DNA of 64,000 nucleotides. Source: Algoriphagus winogradskyi (GTDB lineage Bacteria; Bacteroidota; Bacteroidia; Cytophagales; Cyclobacteriaceae). Made by a program: the position numbers and the translations under genes. The notes below the pieces were generated by a model, which was not told where the DNA came from, did no database searches, and saw nothing but the letters and a program-made list of their open reading frames with translations. The stretch is taken from assembly GCF_900182815.1 (NCBI RefSeq), contig NZ_FXUA01000004.1:372001-436000 (forward strand). The letters are read 5' to 3'. The stretch's first letter is position 1. Each line of letters opens with the position of its first letter. Positions 27,526-35,964 of this stretch are shown here, one piece after another.

Positions 27526-29188
27526 GGGAAAGTGATTTACGTTTGACACCTGAATACCACACCAACCCTACGATGAATAAAAACAGGGCAACCAGTTGGA
27601 TTCGTGCCAGAGATGAGAAGAAAATTTTATTAGTGTACAGCAAAGCATTTTCCGGATCATTTATCAGGTGAAGTTTTAATTCTTCATGAGAAACCTTTGA
27701 AATCAGAGACCCCGAGTCAAGCTCCCAACCCTCTCCGTTTACTAAGCCTGCAATAGCTCCAGCCCAATCATTTCCCTGAGGTGTGATCAATGCAGCCGTG
27801 AGAACCAACAACAATAGTATTGGAGTAATGTATTTCATGATCCATTTGTATGCAACTGGAATGCGTATATCTGCTCCTCTATTCAGTTCCGACCAACCTT
27901 TATCCATTCCAAAAACCCAGGTAAATAGAATCATTTCCAACAGCGCAAAAACCACTAGACTCACTGTTCCTGCCCAGTAATCGTATTCATCAAAATATCC
28001 ATATTGATAAAAAAGAATGGTAGGCAATCCCATCACCAATGCGAGTACACCAAAGCTGAGTGCTCCTTTAGCTTTGCCCCAGCCAAACTCATCCTGCATG
28101 AATCCCATCCAGGGAGTTCCCATAGCGAGTGATGAAGTGATTCCGGCAAAGAAAAGTAGACCAAACCAACAAATACCTGCTATAGCACCGAACACTTCTC
28201 CCCACTGTACAAACAGGTAAGGCATTGTTTGAAAAGCCATACCGAAACCGGCATTTTCGATCACCCAGTCTAGACCAAGAAAGCCTGCAGCTATGGGGAT
28301 AACGATGGCGCTCCCCAGTACAATTTCCACCAACTCATTGGTAAAACCTGAAGTAAGGGAATTCAGCGCTAGATCTTCGTTTTCCTTTAAATAGGAAGCA
28401 TAGCATTGAATAGAGCCCATTCCCACAGATAGGGTAAAAAATATCTGTCCTGCTGCTGCAAGCCAAACTTTTGGATCTAACAGGGAACTATATTGTGGGG
28501 TCCATAGGAAATTGATTCCATCCCAGGCATTTGCATCCGGAAAAGAAGGAGATGCATTTTCGGCGCCCATAGTCCATCCTTTGAAAGCTAGTACTGCTCC
28601 AAATAATATAAGAAGTGGCATTCCGATTTTGGCTACTTTCTCAATACCGCCAAGTCCAGTAGAAAGGATATAAATATTGATACCCAAAACCAACACATAG
28701 ACAAGAACAGGCAGAAAGGGAATGCCAAAATTTGAGCCACTCAAGTTGACATAGTGTACAAAGAACCCACTTACATCTGCTTGAGACATTTGGGTAAATG
28801 TCCCAAGCAGGGTGTGGATCACATATATAAAAGTCCAGGATTCTATGTAAGTATAATAGGCTACTACAGCTACGTTGGTAAAAATCCCAAAGACGCCTAT
28901 GTATTTCCACCAGGAACTTCTACTCATGGAATCCAGAATATAAGGAGTACTATGGTTGCCATGCCTCCCACCAAACCTACCTATAGACCATTCTGTAAAG
29001 AGCAGGGGAATCCCCATCAGTACAAAACAGACCAGGTATGGAATGATGAATGCCCCTCCTCCATTTTGGACGGCCTGAACTGGAAACCTTAAAAAATTAC
29101 CAAGTCCAACTGCATTACCTGCCATGGCAAGTATCACCCCTGTCCTAGAGCCCCAGGAATCGCTTTGCTTTCCCATATAATTTACCAA
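27518..29188 (-). CDS. Sodium-dependent transporter, NSS/SNF family
   Basis: A 556-aa LeuT-fold transporter with 11-12 membrane helices. The N-terminal signature is intact: WGSRTGVILAMAGNAVGLGNFLRFP, with the unwound TM1 substrate- and sodium-binding region. GGGAFIIPYLVCFVLMGIPL and FFTLSVGMGS are further family marks. It probably imports amino acids with sodium; the substrate cannot be read from sequence. An insertion between the last helices (about 490-525, GWELDSGSLISKVSHEEL) seems long. A 34-aa MetS-like gene overlaps its end. Confidence 0.92.
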   Translation of the reverse strand: MVNYMGKQSDSWGSRTGVILAMAGNAVGLGNFLRFPVQAVQNGGGAFIIPYLVCFVLMGIPLLFTEWSIGRFGGRHGNHSTPYILDSMSRSSWWKYIGVFGIFTNVAVVAYYTYIESWTFIYVIHTLLGTFTQMSQADVSGFFVHYVNLSGSNFGIPFLPVLVYVLVLGINIYILSTGLGGIEKVAKIGMPLLILFGAVLAFKGWTMGAENASPSFPDANAWDGINFLWTPQYSSLLDPKVWLAAAGQIFFTLSVGMGSIQCYASYLKENEDLALNSLTSGFTNELVEIVLGSAIVIPIAAGFLGLDWVIENAGFGMAFQTMPYLFVQWGEVFGAIAGICWFGLLFFAGITSSLAMGTPWMGFMQDEFGWGKAKGALSFGVLALVMGLPTILFYQYGYFDEYDYWAGTVSLVVFALLEMILFTWVFGMDKGWSELNRGADIRIPVAYKWIMKYITPILLLLVLTAALITPQGNDWAGAIAGLVNGEGWELDSGSLISKVSHEELKLHLINDPENALLYTNKIFFSSLARIQLVALFLFIVGLVWYSGVKRKSLSHE

Positions 29189-29225
29189 GAAATAAGGGTG
29201 CCCATGCGGACACCCTAGATTAGAT

Positions 29226-29717
29226 TTAATTCAATTGTTTATTTAAAATATCCACCCACTTTTCGGCCAAAACTGTCTCTCCCATCAGATCTGAATACAG
29301 CTCACCGTCATAGATCTCCAAACTGATCACTTGCGCACCTGAAGCAACTGGAATAAGCTCCAAGGCAACGTATTCCGGCAGTTTTTGAGTCTGGGGTTTA
29401 CCATTTACCTCTTGATATTTCTTGATAAGTTTGACTGCTTTAAACTCTGATAAATTCAAATTATAGCTCAGGCTTTCAGTATCTTGACGCAAATAGGTTA
29501 GCACATTATGCTTTACATCCAAGCCTAAAGCATAGCGGAATCTCCAGCTCTCTACCTCGGTAGGGTTAGCTCCCTGAAACTTGGCAAGTTCAACTAGTTT
29601 TGCCATCAGGGCTTTGGATATCTTCTTGTTTTTTTGTCCATAATAAATGAACGGTACGCAAAATGCGCACATCAGTAAGCATGACATGAGTAATGTCACA
29701 GGTTCAATTTCATACAT
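29226..29717 (-). CDS. Hypothetical protein with N-terminal membrane helix
   Basis: A 163-aa protein starting at the ATG at 29717 (MYEIEPVTLL); a TTG 15 codons upstream is possible but less likely. One or two hydrophobic segments lie in the first 30 residues (LLMSCLLMCAFCVPFIYYG). A soluble alpha/beta tail follows, with WRFRYALGLDVKHNVLTYLR and YVALELIPV. I do not recognise a family. It lies 37 bp upstream of the NSS transporter gene, so it could be co-transcribed. Confidence 0.7.
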   Translation of the reverse strand: MYEIEPVTLLMSCLLMCAFCVPFIYYGQKNKKISKALMAKLVELAKFQGANPTEVESWRFRYALGLDVKHNVLTYLRQDTESLSYNLNLSEFKAVKLIKKYQEVNGKPQTQKLPEYVALELIPVASGAQVISLEIYDGELYSDLMGETVLAEKWVDILNKQLN

Positions 29718-29784
29718 TGTGATGATAGTAGGGATAAATAAAAAGAGTACTGAGCCAGTCAAAGGCTCATGGCTTTTATATCCT

Positions 29785-30129
29785 CTACCAGGTATAGAAA
29801 AAATGTATAAAAGTCTCCTTCACATCAAATAAAGGAAGGGACTTTTTAAAAAATGATGAATGAAGAAAAGCCTCTCCAACCTCAACTTCAAATGGAATCC
29901 AGGTCGAATTAAACTTAGACCAAACAGACCAATCAATGCAAAACGGTGGAGTCTTTGGACTGTAGTTGGAACCGAAGTAATAAACTACAGGAGATATAGA
30001 TTCCTGTACAGTCACTAATCTCCGCTCTCCAGTTTTGCTATATTCGGAATGAGGCTGAAATGACAAAAAAGCGGATAGACTCACGAGCCAAATTAGGCCA
30101 AGGAAGTACGTAATAAGCTTTTTATACAT
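29785..30129 (-). CDS. Small exported or membrane-anchored hypothetical protein
   Basis: A 114-aa reading frame with a good N-terminal signal or anchor segment (MYKKLITYFLGLIWLVSLSA) and a tail rich in aromatic residues (WSVWSKFNSTWIPFEVE). It has no recognised domain. Codon use and the signal peptide favour a real gene, but it borders the repeat-rich region and could be non-coding. Confidence 0.5.
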   Translation of the reverse strand: MYKKLITYFLGLIWLVSLSAFLSFQPHSEYSKTGERRLVTVQESISPVVYYFGSNYSPKTPPFCIDWSVWSKFNSTWIPFEVEVGEAFLHSSFFKKSLPLFDVKETFIHFFYTW

Positions 30130-30540
30130 CTTTATATCCAGGAAATGTCTGCAAGTTACATGAATAAAAAATCGATTTGCAAGTGATTTTCGAATGCTAT
30201 TTAAAAATTCTTACATGTAGATTATTCCTGTTAGAGAATTCCAATTAAAACATTCATTTACAAAAGTTTCCAGCAAACAAAACTGATGACCCTTTCCCGA
30301 ATTTCTCTGTTTTCTGCTATACAGCCAGCTAATGATACCATTGCTCCTAAGGATACCCAAAGCGGTATGTGGATGCCGGGTGAGCGGAGATGAGTAATTG
30401 AGAATTTAAAATTTAAAATGGGTGGAGTTTCCGCCAAGGCGGACAAGTGTTGGTTGGCTACAATTTAAAATAAAGGAATTGAGAATTTAAAATGGTAAGA
30501 GATCTGGAATTTGGAGAGCATGCCGTAGGTATGCAATATG

Positions 30541-30640
30541 GGTAGCCTAGGGTTTCAACCCTGAGATTAAGGTCGCAATCGTTCACCAGCGCTGGCTCAA
30601 GATCATCATTCGGCGATGAAATCCTGGTGCCAGAAAGATG
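30541..30640. repeat. ~100-bp dispersed repeat, copy A
   Basis: Contains GGGTTTCAACCCT, a diverged CCAGCGCTGG palindrome (30577-30586), TCGGCGATGAAATCCTGG and TGCCAGAAAGATG in order. It matches copies B (31079-31178) and C (31418-31515) with scattered differences. Confidence 0.75.
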
Positions 30641-30837
30641 AAATCCGAATCGATTTCGGATGTGAGATGGATGTTGGATGTCCGGTGTCCGGTGAGGAGG
30701 AATTGAGAATTTAAAATTTAAAATGGGTGGAAGTTCGGGGCTTGTTCTTTATCTGGTAAGAGTTGAGTCCAGCTTCTGGAGAAGCAGGACAACAGAAAGG
30801 AAATGATCTGTGAGAAACGAAGGGAGGCGAGCCAGAT

Positions 30838-30965
30838 GGTTTCTTTCTTGTCACTTTTGAGCCCAAAAGTAACCAAAAGGCTTGCTGAAATAATGCTTCA
30901 ACGCGCATTCCAGCCGCCTGCCCCGCTATTTCAGCTTCCCACCGCGCCCTTACGAACAGCAGAGG
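30838..30965. repeat. Dispersed repeat related to 37690-37820
   Basis: It shares CCCAAAAG...ACCAAAAGGC, GCTTC, CGCGCA, TCCAGCCGCCTG and the GCCC-rich tail, in the same order, with the segment at 37690-37820. Both copies have short palindromes around CTTTTGGGC. Function unknown. Confidence 0.55.
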
Positions 30966-31078
30966 TTCTACCACATTGCAAATTTCTTTTCGCGGGTGGC
31001 AGTTAGGAGTTGGCGGGTATCGGAGGTTTGAAAGCAGGGAAGTTGGAAACTGAACAATGCCGTAGGCATGGCAAATTT

Positions 31079-31178
31079 GTAGCCCAGGGTTTCAACCCTG
31101 GGATGGAGGTTATATTCGTTCCCCAGCGCTGGCCCGAGATCATAATTCGGCGATGAAATCCTGGTGCCAGCAAGATGG
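31079..31178. repeat. ~100-bp dispersed repeat, copy B
   Basis: The best-formed copy: the palindrome CCCAGGGTTTCAACCCTGGG, then CCAGCGCTGG, then CTGGTGCCAG. A 145-bp direct repeat starts at its 3' end and continues to 31310. Confidence 0.8.
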
Positions 31179-31417
31179 AAACGGGTAGCCATTATTGTTA
31201 GAAATGTTGAATGAACAACATACAATTAAACCATTGAAATTCAGTCAGTAGAATGTATCAGCAAAAGCCATGGATAGTTGGATCTGTGAGACACAGACCA
31301 TGAATGGAAATGGCTGGTGTTGGGGGATCGATGTTAGTTGTTAAAAATGATGAATGTAAAATTTCGAATAGCGAATGATGAAGTAGTAGGCAGTCAAGAA
31401 ACATGATTGTAGTCAAT

Positions 31418-31515
31418 AGGCTGGGGTTTCAACCCCAGCTCAAAGAAGTATAAGGTTTTACCAGCGCTGGCCCTGAATCGTCTATCGGAGATGAATTCGG
31501 TATGCCAGCAAGATG
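31418..31515. repeat. ~100-bp dispersed repeat, copy C
   Basis: Carries the compensated palindrome CTGGGGTTTCAACCCCAG (both arms changed relative to copy B), then CCAGCGCTGG and TGCCAGCAAGATGG. Changes matched on both arms suggest that the hairpin is kept by selection. Confidence 0.75.
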
Positions 31516-31745
31516 GAAACGGGTAGCCATCATTGTTAGAAATGTTGAATGAAGAACATTCAATCAAGTCGTTGAAAGGCTGTCCTGAGAATGCAATAGC
31601 AAAAGTCAGGAATAGTTGGGTCTGTGAGACACAGACCATGGAAAGGGGGGCTTGGTTTGTATCTGCTAGCAGTTGAGTCCAGCTTCTGGAGAAGCAGGAC
31701 AACAGAAAGGAAATGGTCTGTGAGACTCAGATCATGGAAAGGATA

Positions 31746-31934
31746 CTGATTACTTATGTCTTGATTCTTACCTCTTGATTCTTACTTCTTGATTCTTACC
31801 TCTTGATTCTTACCTCTTGATTCTTACCTCTTGATTCTTACCTCTTGATTCTTACCTCTTGATTCTTACCTCTTGATTCTTACGTCTTAATACTTACGTC
31901 TTGATACTTATGTCTTAATTCTTACTTCTCAATT
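31746..31934. repeat. Heptad tandem array (27 units) overlapping the DUF6266 stop
   Basis: Twenty-seven consecutive 7-bp units, mostly alternating CTTGATT and CTTACCT (a 14-bp higher-order unit), become more diverged at both ends. The TAA stop of the neighbouring gene (31922-31924, minus strand) lies inside a CTTACTT unit. Confidence 0.9.
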
Positions 31935-32572
31935 CTCCCCAAACAAACGGAATCCGAAAACTCCGTTTTCCCTGAACGCTCTGAATAAAATGAGAAATAA
32001 ACATATACTGCTGCACCCTCAATCGAAACCCATGGGAATTGCACCTCCTGGAATCCATCTTTTCTATAACCTTCCCCCTGAATACTGAAAACCCGCGGTT
32101 CCTCGGTGTCATACAGAACCACAAAGGTCTTATCCCCATCACGGGCGGAGCCATCCCAACTGTTTACTCTCCACTCTATCCTGAATCTACCTGGTTCTGT
32201 CGTAGTTAGTACTGCACCGCTCACAGCGGTTAGATCTCCTGAAGAAACCAGGACTTTCTCTGGCTGTAAAACCGGGATTCCTTCGATGGGATATATGGCG
32301 TTTTTCAACAGCAGGCTCTTCGCTCTATCAATCCCTCTTTTTGTGCCTATTTTATAGGCAGCAAAGCCTATGGCTATTTCCTTTTTCACAGGGGATAAGA
32401 ATTCCTGCACCAAGGAAAAAGCTTTCTGATGATAGGTTTGAAGTGGAGAACTGCTACCTCCACCTACTCCAGGTTTTGTCCTGATCAATGTCTCCCCATT
32501 AACCTGATAAAAAACCAGATTTCCGACTTTTCCGGAAATCCCACTAAGCAAACCATCTGTTACTTTTCCCAT
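31922..32572 (-). CDS. DUF6266 family protein
   Basis: A 216-aa protein beginning MGKVTDGLLSGISGKVGNLV, the glycine-rich start of the DUF6266 family, with YQVNGETLIRTKPG next. The remainder is beta-rich, with conserved tryptophans (WRVNSWDG). DUF6266 proteins are common in Bacteroidota; their function is unknown. An ATG three codons upstream (32581) is an alternative start. The last codons and the stop lie in a heptad repeat array, so the extreme C-terminus (GRIEK) is probably of repeat origin. Confidence 0.8.
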   Translation of the reverse strand: MGKVTDGLLSGISGKVGNLVFYQVNGETLIRTKPGVGGGSSSPLQTYHQKAFSLVQEFLSPVKKEIAIGFAAYKIGTKRGIDRAKSLLLKNAIYPIEGIPVLQPEKVLVSSGDLTAVSGAVLTTTEPGRFRIEWRVNSWDGSARDGDKTFVVLYDTEEPRVFSIQGEGYRKDGFQEVQFPWVSIEGAAVYVYFSFYSERSGKTEFSDSVCLGRIEK

Positions 32573-32702
32573 ACTGATCATTGATTAAATGTTCATAAAT
32601 ATTCTGCTGCATAAAAGAATTTTCAGGTACTTCCAAAACCTAGCAGAGCGCTATGGCTAACCCGGACTTTGGACGACCCTGCAACGATCCATCTACGATG
32701 AA

Positions 32703-32757
32703 CCATCGAATGAGCATCGTAGAAGCATCGTAGGAGCATCGTAGAAACATCGTTTTT
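32703..32757. repeat. 11-bp tandem repeat (about 5 units)
   Basis: Units of the form GCATCGTAGAA at 32714, 32725, 32736 and 32747, preceded by a diverged unit at 32703. The array lies in the 258-bp gap between the DUF6266 gene and the small HTH-like gene. Confidence 0.8.
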
Positions 32758-32830
32758 ACTATTATTCACCCTTGCTTTATTTTGCTTGGATGGGTTATTG
32801 AATCTAGCCTGAGCTACTGCCCAATAAAAA

Positions 32831-33025
32831 CTAAATCATATAGTTGCGGATCATCTCTTCGGGGATGCCTGAAAAGAGTGCGAAGTCGGAAATAGTCACA
32901 AACTGGTGAGGCTCTTTATTGACATACACACGAACCTTGTGCAACAGGATCTGGGCATATCGTTCGCTTCTTCCTGTCAGGTAAACCACATCTTTTGGAT
33001 AAATAACAACACGTTTTTTGAACAT
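32831..33025 (-). CDS. Small HTH-like protein
   Basis: A 64-aa protein, MFKKRVVIYPKDVVYLTGRSERYAQILL and so on. The pattern of a short strand, then DVVYLTGRSERYAQILL, then FVTISDFALFSGI resembles excisionase-like winged-helix proteins that occur widely in Bacteroidota accessory DNA. It is likely a small DNA-binding protein with unknown target. It starts 17 bp after the terpene synthase stop on the same strand. Confidence 0.65.
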   Translation of the reverse strand: MFKKRVVIYPKDVVYLTGRSERYAQILLHKVRVYVNKEPHQFVTISDFALFSGIPEEMIRNYMI

Positions 33026-33042
33026 GATACCCCTCCTTCCTT

Positions 33043-33939
33043 TTAGTGAGCACCCAACTTTCCGTTGATATAATTCTGATACCTAGAGGTCTCAGCAGTC
33101 CAGGCTTCGCAGCCCCCTGCCAACAATAAAAGTCTGCGAATCCATTCCTCACAGCCCTGAAAACTTATACAAGCTTGCTTAGTCAAAGCTAAAATCCTTT
33201 TGCGAAGCTGTCTCAATTCTTGTTTTACCCAGCTTATCGCAGTATCTCCCATTGATTCCAGTAGGATAATTATTTCGTTGTGCGTATCCCCTATTGCCAG
33301 TTCTTTTTCATAAGAGGCCAGGTCATTGGACAAGTAGATGTACCTAGCCATGGAGAATTCCAGAAATTCTGCCAAGCATCCCCGCATATCTTTTCCCTGT
33401 CTATTGAGAATCATTGCCAAATAGACACCGGAGGATTTTGGCCTGTATATTCTGTACTCTTCCAACTCAGGTTTGATCCCCTCCATTTTAATCCGGACTT
33501 CCCATTGCAAGGCTTGTAGGTATTCCAGCCAGGCATTATACCACTGTTCACTTTCATATGAAACAGCATATTTCTGTTCAATTTCCTTATGTAAAAGCAA
33601 AAGTGCATATCCCAAACTATGCAGCCTATTGCTGGAATGTATGGAATTACCAGTTTTCAGATCTTCCAGAAATTCTATCAAAGATCTATCGCTGCCTATA
33701 TCAAGCAGATCATCCAGCAGAAACAAGCTAAGGAAGAACTTCATTATCAACTCCAGTCTTTCAGCATCCTCTTCTGGAAAAAGGTAGCCGGCAAACCAGT
33801 TGATTTTCTGAATTCTGCAGCGCTCAAATTCGGCAGGACTTTCAAATAGCCCTGCTTCCCAGGCCCATTTGAGAACCTTAACATCGATCGCCTTACAATG
33901 CAGGTTTATTGCTACAGGGAATTCATGACTTGTTTTCAT
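33043..33939 (-). CDS. Class I terpene synthase family protein
   Basis: A 298-aa all-helical protein with the magnesium-binding motifs of class I terpene cyclases. The aspartate-rich DDLLD is at 76-80 and the NSE triad NDLASYEKE (N205, S209, E213) follows. A terminal Arg-Tyr pair (R286, Y287) and an upstream arginine (R166 in YRPKSSG) that could sense diphosphate are also present. It should cyclise a C10-C20 prenyl diphosphate; the product is unknown. It is somewhat shorter than most bacterial cyclases. No prenyltransferase or P450 gene lies nearby. Its start overlaps the Crp-like regulator by 17 bp. Confidence 0.85.
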   Translation of the reverse strand: MKTSHEFPVAINLHCKAIDVKVLKWAWEAGLFESPAEFERCRIQKINWFAGYLFPEEDAERLELIMKFFLSLFLLDDLLDIGSDRSLIEFLEDLKTGNSIHSSNRLHSLGYALLLLHKEIEQKYAVSYESEQWYNAWLEYLQALQWEVRIKMEGIKPELEEYRIYRPKSSGVYLAMILNRQGKDMRGCLAEFLEFSMARYIYLSNDLASYEKELAIGDTHNEIIILLESMGDTAISWVKQELRQLRKRILALTKQACISFQGCEEWIRRLLLLAGGCEAWTAETSRYQNYINGKLGAH

Positions 33940-34525
33940 GATCGCTCATTATGGAGTATTTCAGTCGCTCTACGGTACTAATACTACAATTGAAAAAATC
34001 GGCTAAATCCTGATTTTTGAGGTATTGACCTATCCCGGGAAATTTCTTAAGCAGGAGCGGAAAACCATCCGTAAACTTTCTGGCTTTTATCGCTTGCTGT
34101 TCTACCTGCCGTTTATTGATACGGTGGGCTACTTCCAGCGCAAGAGAATAAAATTCAGGTTTGTTGGAGAGCAATTCGTTTTCAGCCTCCAGAGAGAATT
34201 CCAGGAATACTGTTTCTGACAAAGCCCGTAAAAGTGTTTTCGAAGGTGTATTACTCCGAAAAGACTGTTCATCAAATGCTACATCAGATGGACCAAATAT
34301 CCTAAACAGCTTAAAGCCATTCTGAGCTTCCTGATACAGGCCTACATATCCTTTACCTATATAGCGGCTCTTATCATCCACCATATCCACCTTTTTGAGT
34401 ACCTGTCCTCTAGATACTCTGCACAAAGTCAGTTTCTGATAAACACTCTCGTATGACTCATCAGAAAACCTCTTGATACTGTTGAAATCAGTTATAAGCT
34501 GATTCATAAAATCTCGCTTTTCCAT
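33923..34525 (-). CDS. Crp/Fnr-family regulator
   Basis: A 200-aa protein with an N-terminal cyclic-nucleotide-binding-like beta-roll (LTLCRVSRGQVLKKVDMVDDKSRYIGKGYVGLYQ) and a C-terminal HTH (LKNQDLADFFNCSISTVERLKY). The phosphate-binding cassette of true cAMP sensors is not evident, so the ligand is unknown, as in many Bacteroidota Crp homologues. The 17-bp overlap with the terpene synthase gene suggests that it controls terpene production and is made with it. Confidence 0.85.
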   Translation of the reverse strand: MEKRDFMNQLITDFNSIKRFSDESYESVYQKLTLCRVSRGQVLKKVDMVDDKSRYIGKGYVGLYQEAQNGFKLFRIFGPSDVAFDEQSFRSNTPSKTLLRALSETVFLEFSLEAENELLSNKPEFYSLALEVAHRINKRQVEQQAIKARKFTDGFPLLLKKFPGIGQYLKNQDLADFFNCSISTVERLKYSIMSDHENKS

Positions 34526-34887
34526 TTTATAGCTAGTAAAAGTGTACTAAATCAAAACAGCGGGGTGAAAAGCATTATCCAAGAATCCAGTCCTAAACCA
34601 ACTAATTCTTACATGTTAATTTATTATTAAGTAAGAATTGATCCAAATAAAAATTAATGATTTCAAAGATTTTGATCAAAAAACCTTCATTTGAGGGGTT
34701 TTACTAGTCTAGAATGCTTTCTCCCTTATTTGAAGTAGTGCTTTGATAACCAGAGCCCTAAATTTCTTTCAGTGATTAGAAGTGCTTCAGCCAACTCTAG
34801 ATATGCTTGGCTCATCGTGACAGGATCTCCTCGAGGAGAGGAAGCGTAATCGTCTCCGAATGGAATTATTATTTAATAAAATAGACC
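34526..34887. other. Divergent intergenic region with 14-bp palindrome
   Basis: A 362-bp gap between divergent genes. A perfect palindrome TCTCCTCGAGGAGA lies at 34826-34839, about 50 bp before the MauE-like ATG. It could be an operator, possibly of the Crp-like protein, or an mRNA hairpin. Otherwise AT-rich DNA without a clear promoter match. Confidence 0.45.
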
Positions 34888-35286
34888 ATGGACAAAATAA
34901 TTTCAACAGTACTCATTTTACTCTGGACCTATACAGGTCTGGATAAACTGATACGATTTGAATCAAGCAGAAAAGCTTTTCATAACCAGACCTTCCCAGC
35001 AGACCTCGCGGAAATACTGGCTTATATAGTTCCAATAGTAGAGTTGATGATTGCCCTGCTCCTGCTCTTTTCAGTGACCCGATGGTGGGGATACCTCTCA
35101 AGCATCCTCCTCCTCACTGTCTTCACTACCTATGTGGGGCTGATCTGGGTAGGAGCTTTTCCCAGGGTGCCTTGCAACTGTGCCGGAATTCTAGAGAGCC
35201 TGGGTTGGACCGAGCACTTTTGGATGAATTTGGTGTGTATTGGGATGGGAGTTTGGGGACTATATAATTTAAAATGTGAAAATTAG
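34888..35286 (+). CDS. MauE/DoxX-type redox-associated membrane protein
   Basis: A 132-aa protein with four predicted membrane helices. A PCNC motif (C96, C98) follows the third helix (VGAFPRVPCNCAGILESLGW), which matches the MauE family, thought to pass electrons or support disulfide chemistry across the inner membrane. It lies 680 bp upstream of an exported two-cysteine DUF6520 protein and near a TlpA-SusC-SusD operon, a grouping that hints at shared envelope redox work. Its last codons lie in a heptad repeat (35266-35300). Confidence 0.82.
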   Translation: MDKIISTVLILLWTYTGLDKLIRFESSRKAFHNQTFPADLAEILAYIVPIVELMIALLLLFSVTRWWGYLSSILLLTVFTTYVGLIWVGAFPRVPCNCAGILESLGWTEHFWMNLVCIGMGVWGLYNLKCEN

Positions 35287-35300
35287 AAATTTAAAATTGG
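35266..35300. repeat. Heptad repeat (5 units) overlapping a gene end
   Basis: AATTTAA, AATGTGA, AAATTAG, AAATTTA and AAATTGG run in register across the MauE-like stop codon. A related stretch at 35360-35424 repeats AATTTAAAAT every 22 bp. Confidence 0.7.
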
Positions 35301-35964
35301 GGAAAGTAGTGACCGGCAACCCTTAAAGGGGAGAATGGAGCTGGGGGCTGGAGCGAAGAATTTAAAATGATGGAATTAGAAATTTAAAATGAAGGAATTA
35401 AAAATTTAAAATATTTAAAAGTAGAGAAGTGTGAGTATCACCCTGAAGGGGTGAAACCATTAATAGCTCCGCCACGGCGGACAGGCATGGGTGGCCCGAT
35501 AGCTATCGGGCCCCATGGTAAAGAAAGAATAAAGACCATTACCCTCCTGCGCAGAGTCATCTTCCGGAAACTAGATATAATGCAGGAGGTTGAAAAGGAA
35601 TCGAAATGGGAAAGTTGGTTAGTAAAATACAGACCAGAGTGGAGAATAAGAAGATAAAAACCTTCGAGGTTTGGAAAACCTCAAAGGTTAAGAAAAGGGC
35701 AGGGCTGCTGAATACCCCACCCCGAAAAAATAATTAAATGAAATAAGTATTTCTGGAACCTTTAGGAATAAAACCTTTGAGGTCTTGAAGACCTCAAAGG
35801 TTAGAAATAATAAAAGAGACTCATTTCTCTTAATAGCCTGGGGTAAGAGACTGGCTAAACCCAATGAGCCTCCCAAAGGGAGATGCCGAAAACCCTTTTC
35901 AGAGTAGGCAAACAACCGAAAACGGTTTTCCTGTTTTTGATCGGTTAAAAAACAGGACAATACC
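35301..35964. other. Repeat-rich gap with large palindromes
   Basis: No convincing gene. It contains 22-bp periodic AATTTAAAAT repeats (35360-35424), the palindrome CCCGATAGCTATCGGG near 35496, and two members of the AACCTTTGAGG palindrome family. One is at 35659-35689 (one mismatch per arm). The other is at 35772-35802, with 15-bp perfect arms around a single G. Confidence 0.75.

Larger units (their letters stand above)
30130..31745. other. Gene-free, repeat-rich region
   Basis: About 1.6 kb with no convincing gene; the reading frames here are short and run through repeats. It contains three copies of a ~100-bp repeat (listed separately), a ~145-bp direct repeat pair (31164-31310 and 31503-31650), and a ~50-bp direct repeat pair (30762-30812 and 31670-31720). 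Heptad arrays lie at 30371-30426 and 30657-30733, and a perfect hairpin GGTCTGTG-AGA-CACAGACC at 31619-31637. Confidence 0.75.

Noticed and set aside
31394..31702. 102-codon minus-strand frame in the repeat region
   Set aside because: It spans copy C of the ~100-bp repeat and part of the direct repeats, with no signal or domain.
31746..31934. CRISPR array
   Set aside because: Units are contiguous 7/14-bp repeats without spacers, and no cas genes are present.
35451..35657. 68-codon plus-strand frame
   Set aside because: It crosses a GCCACGGCGG hairpin and the CCCGATAGCTATCGGG palindrome; composition is non-coding.
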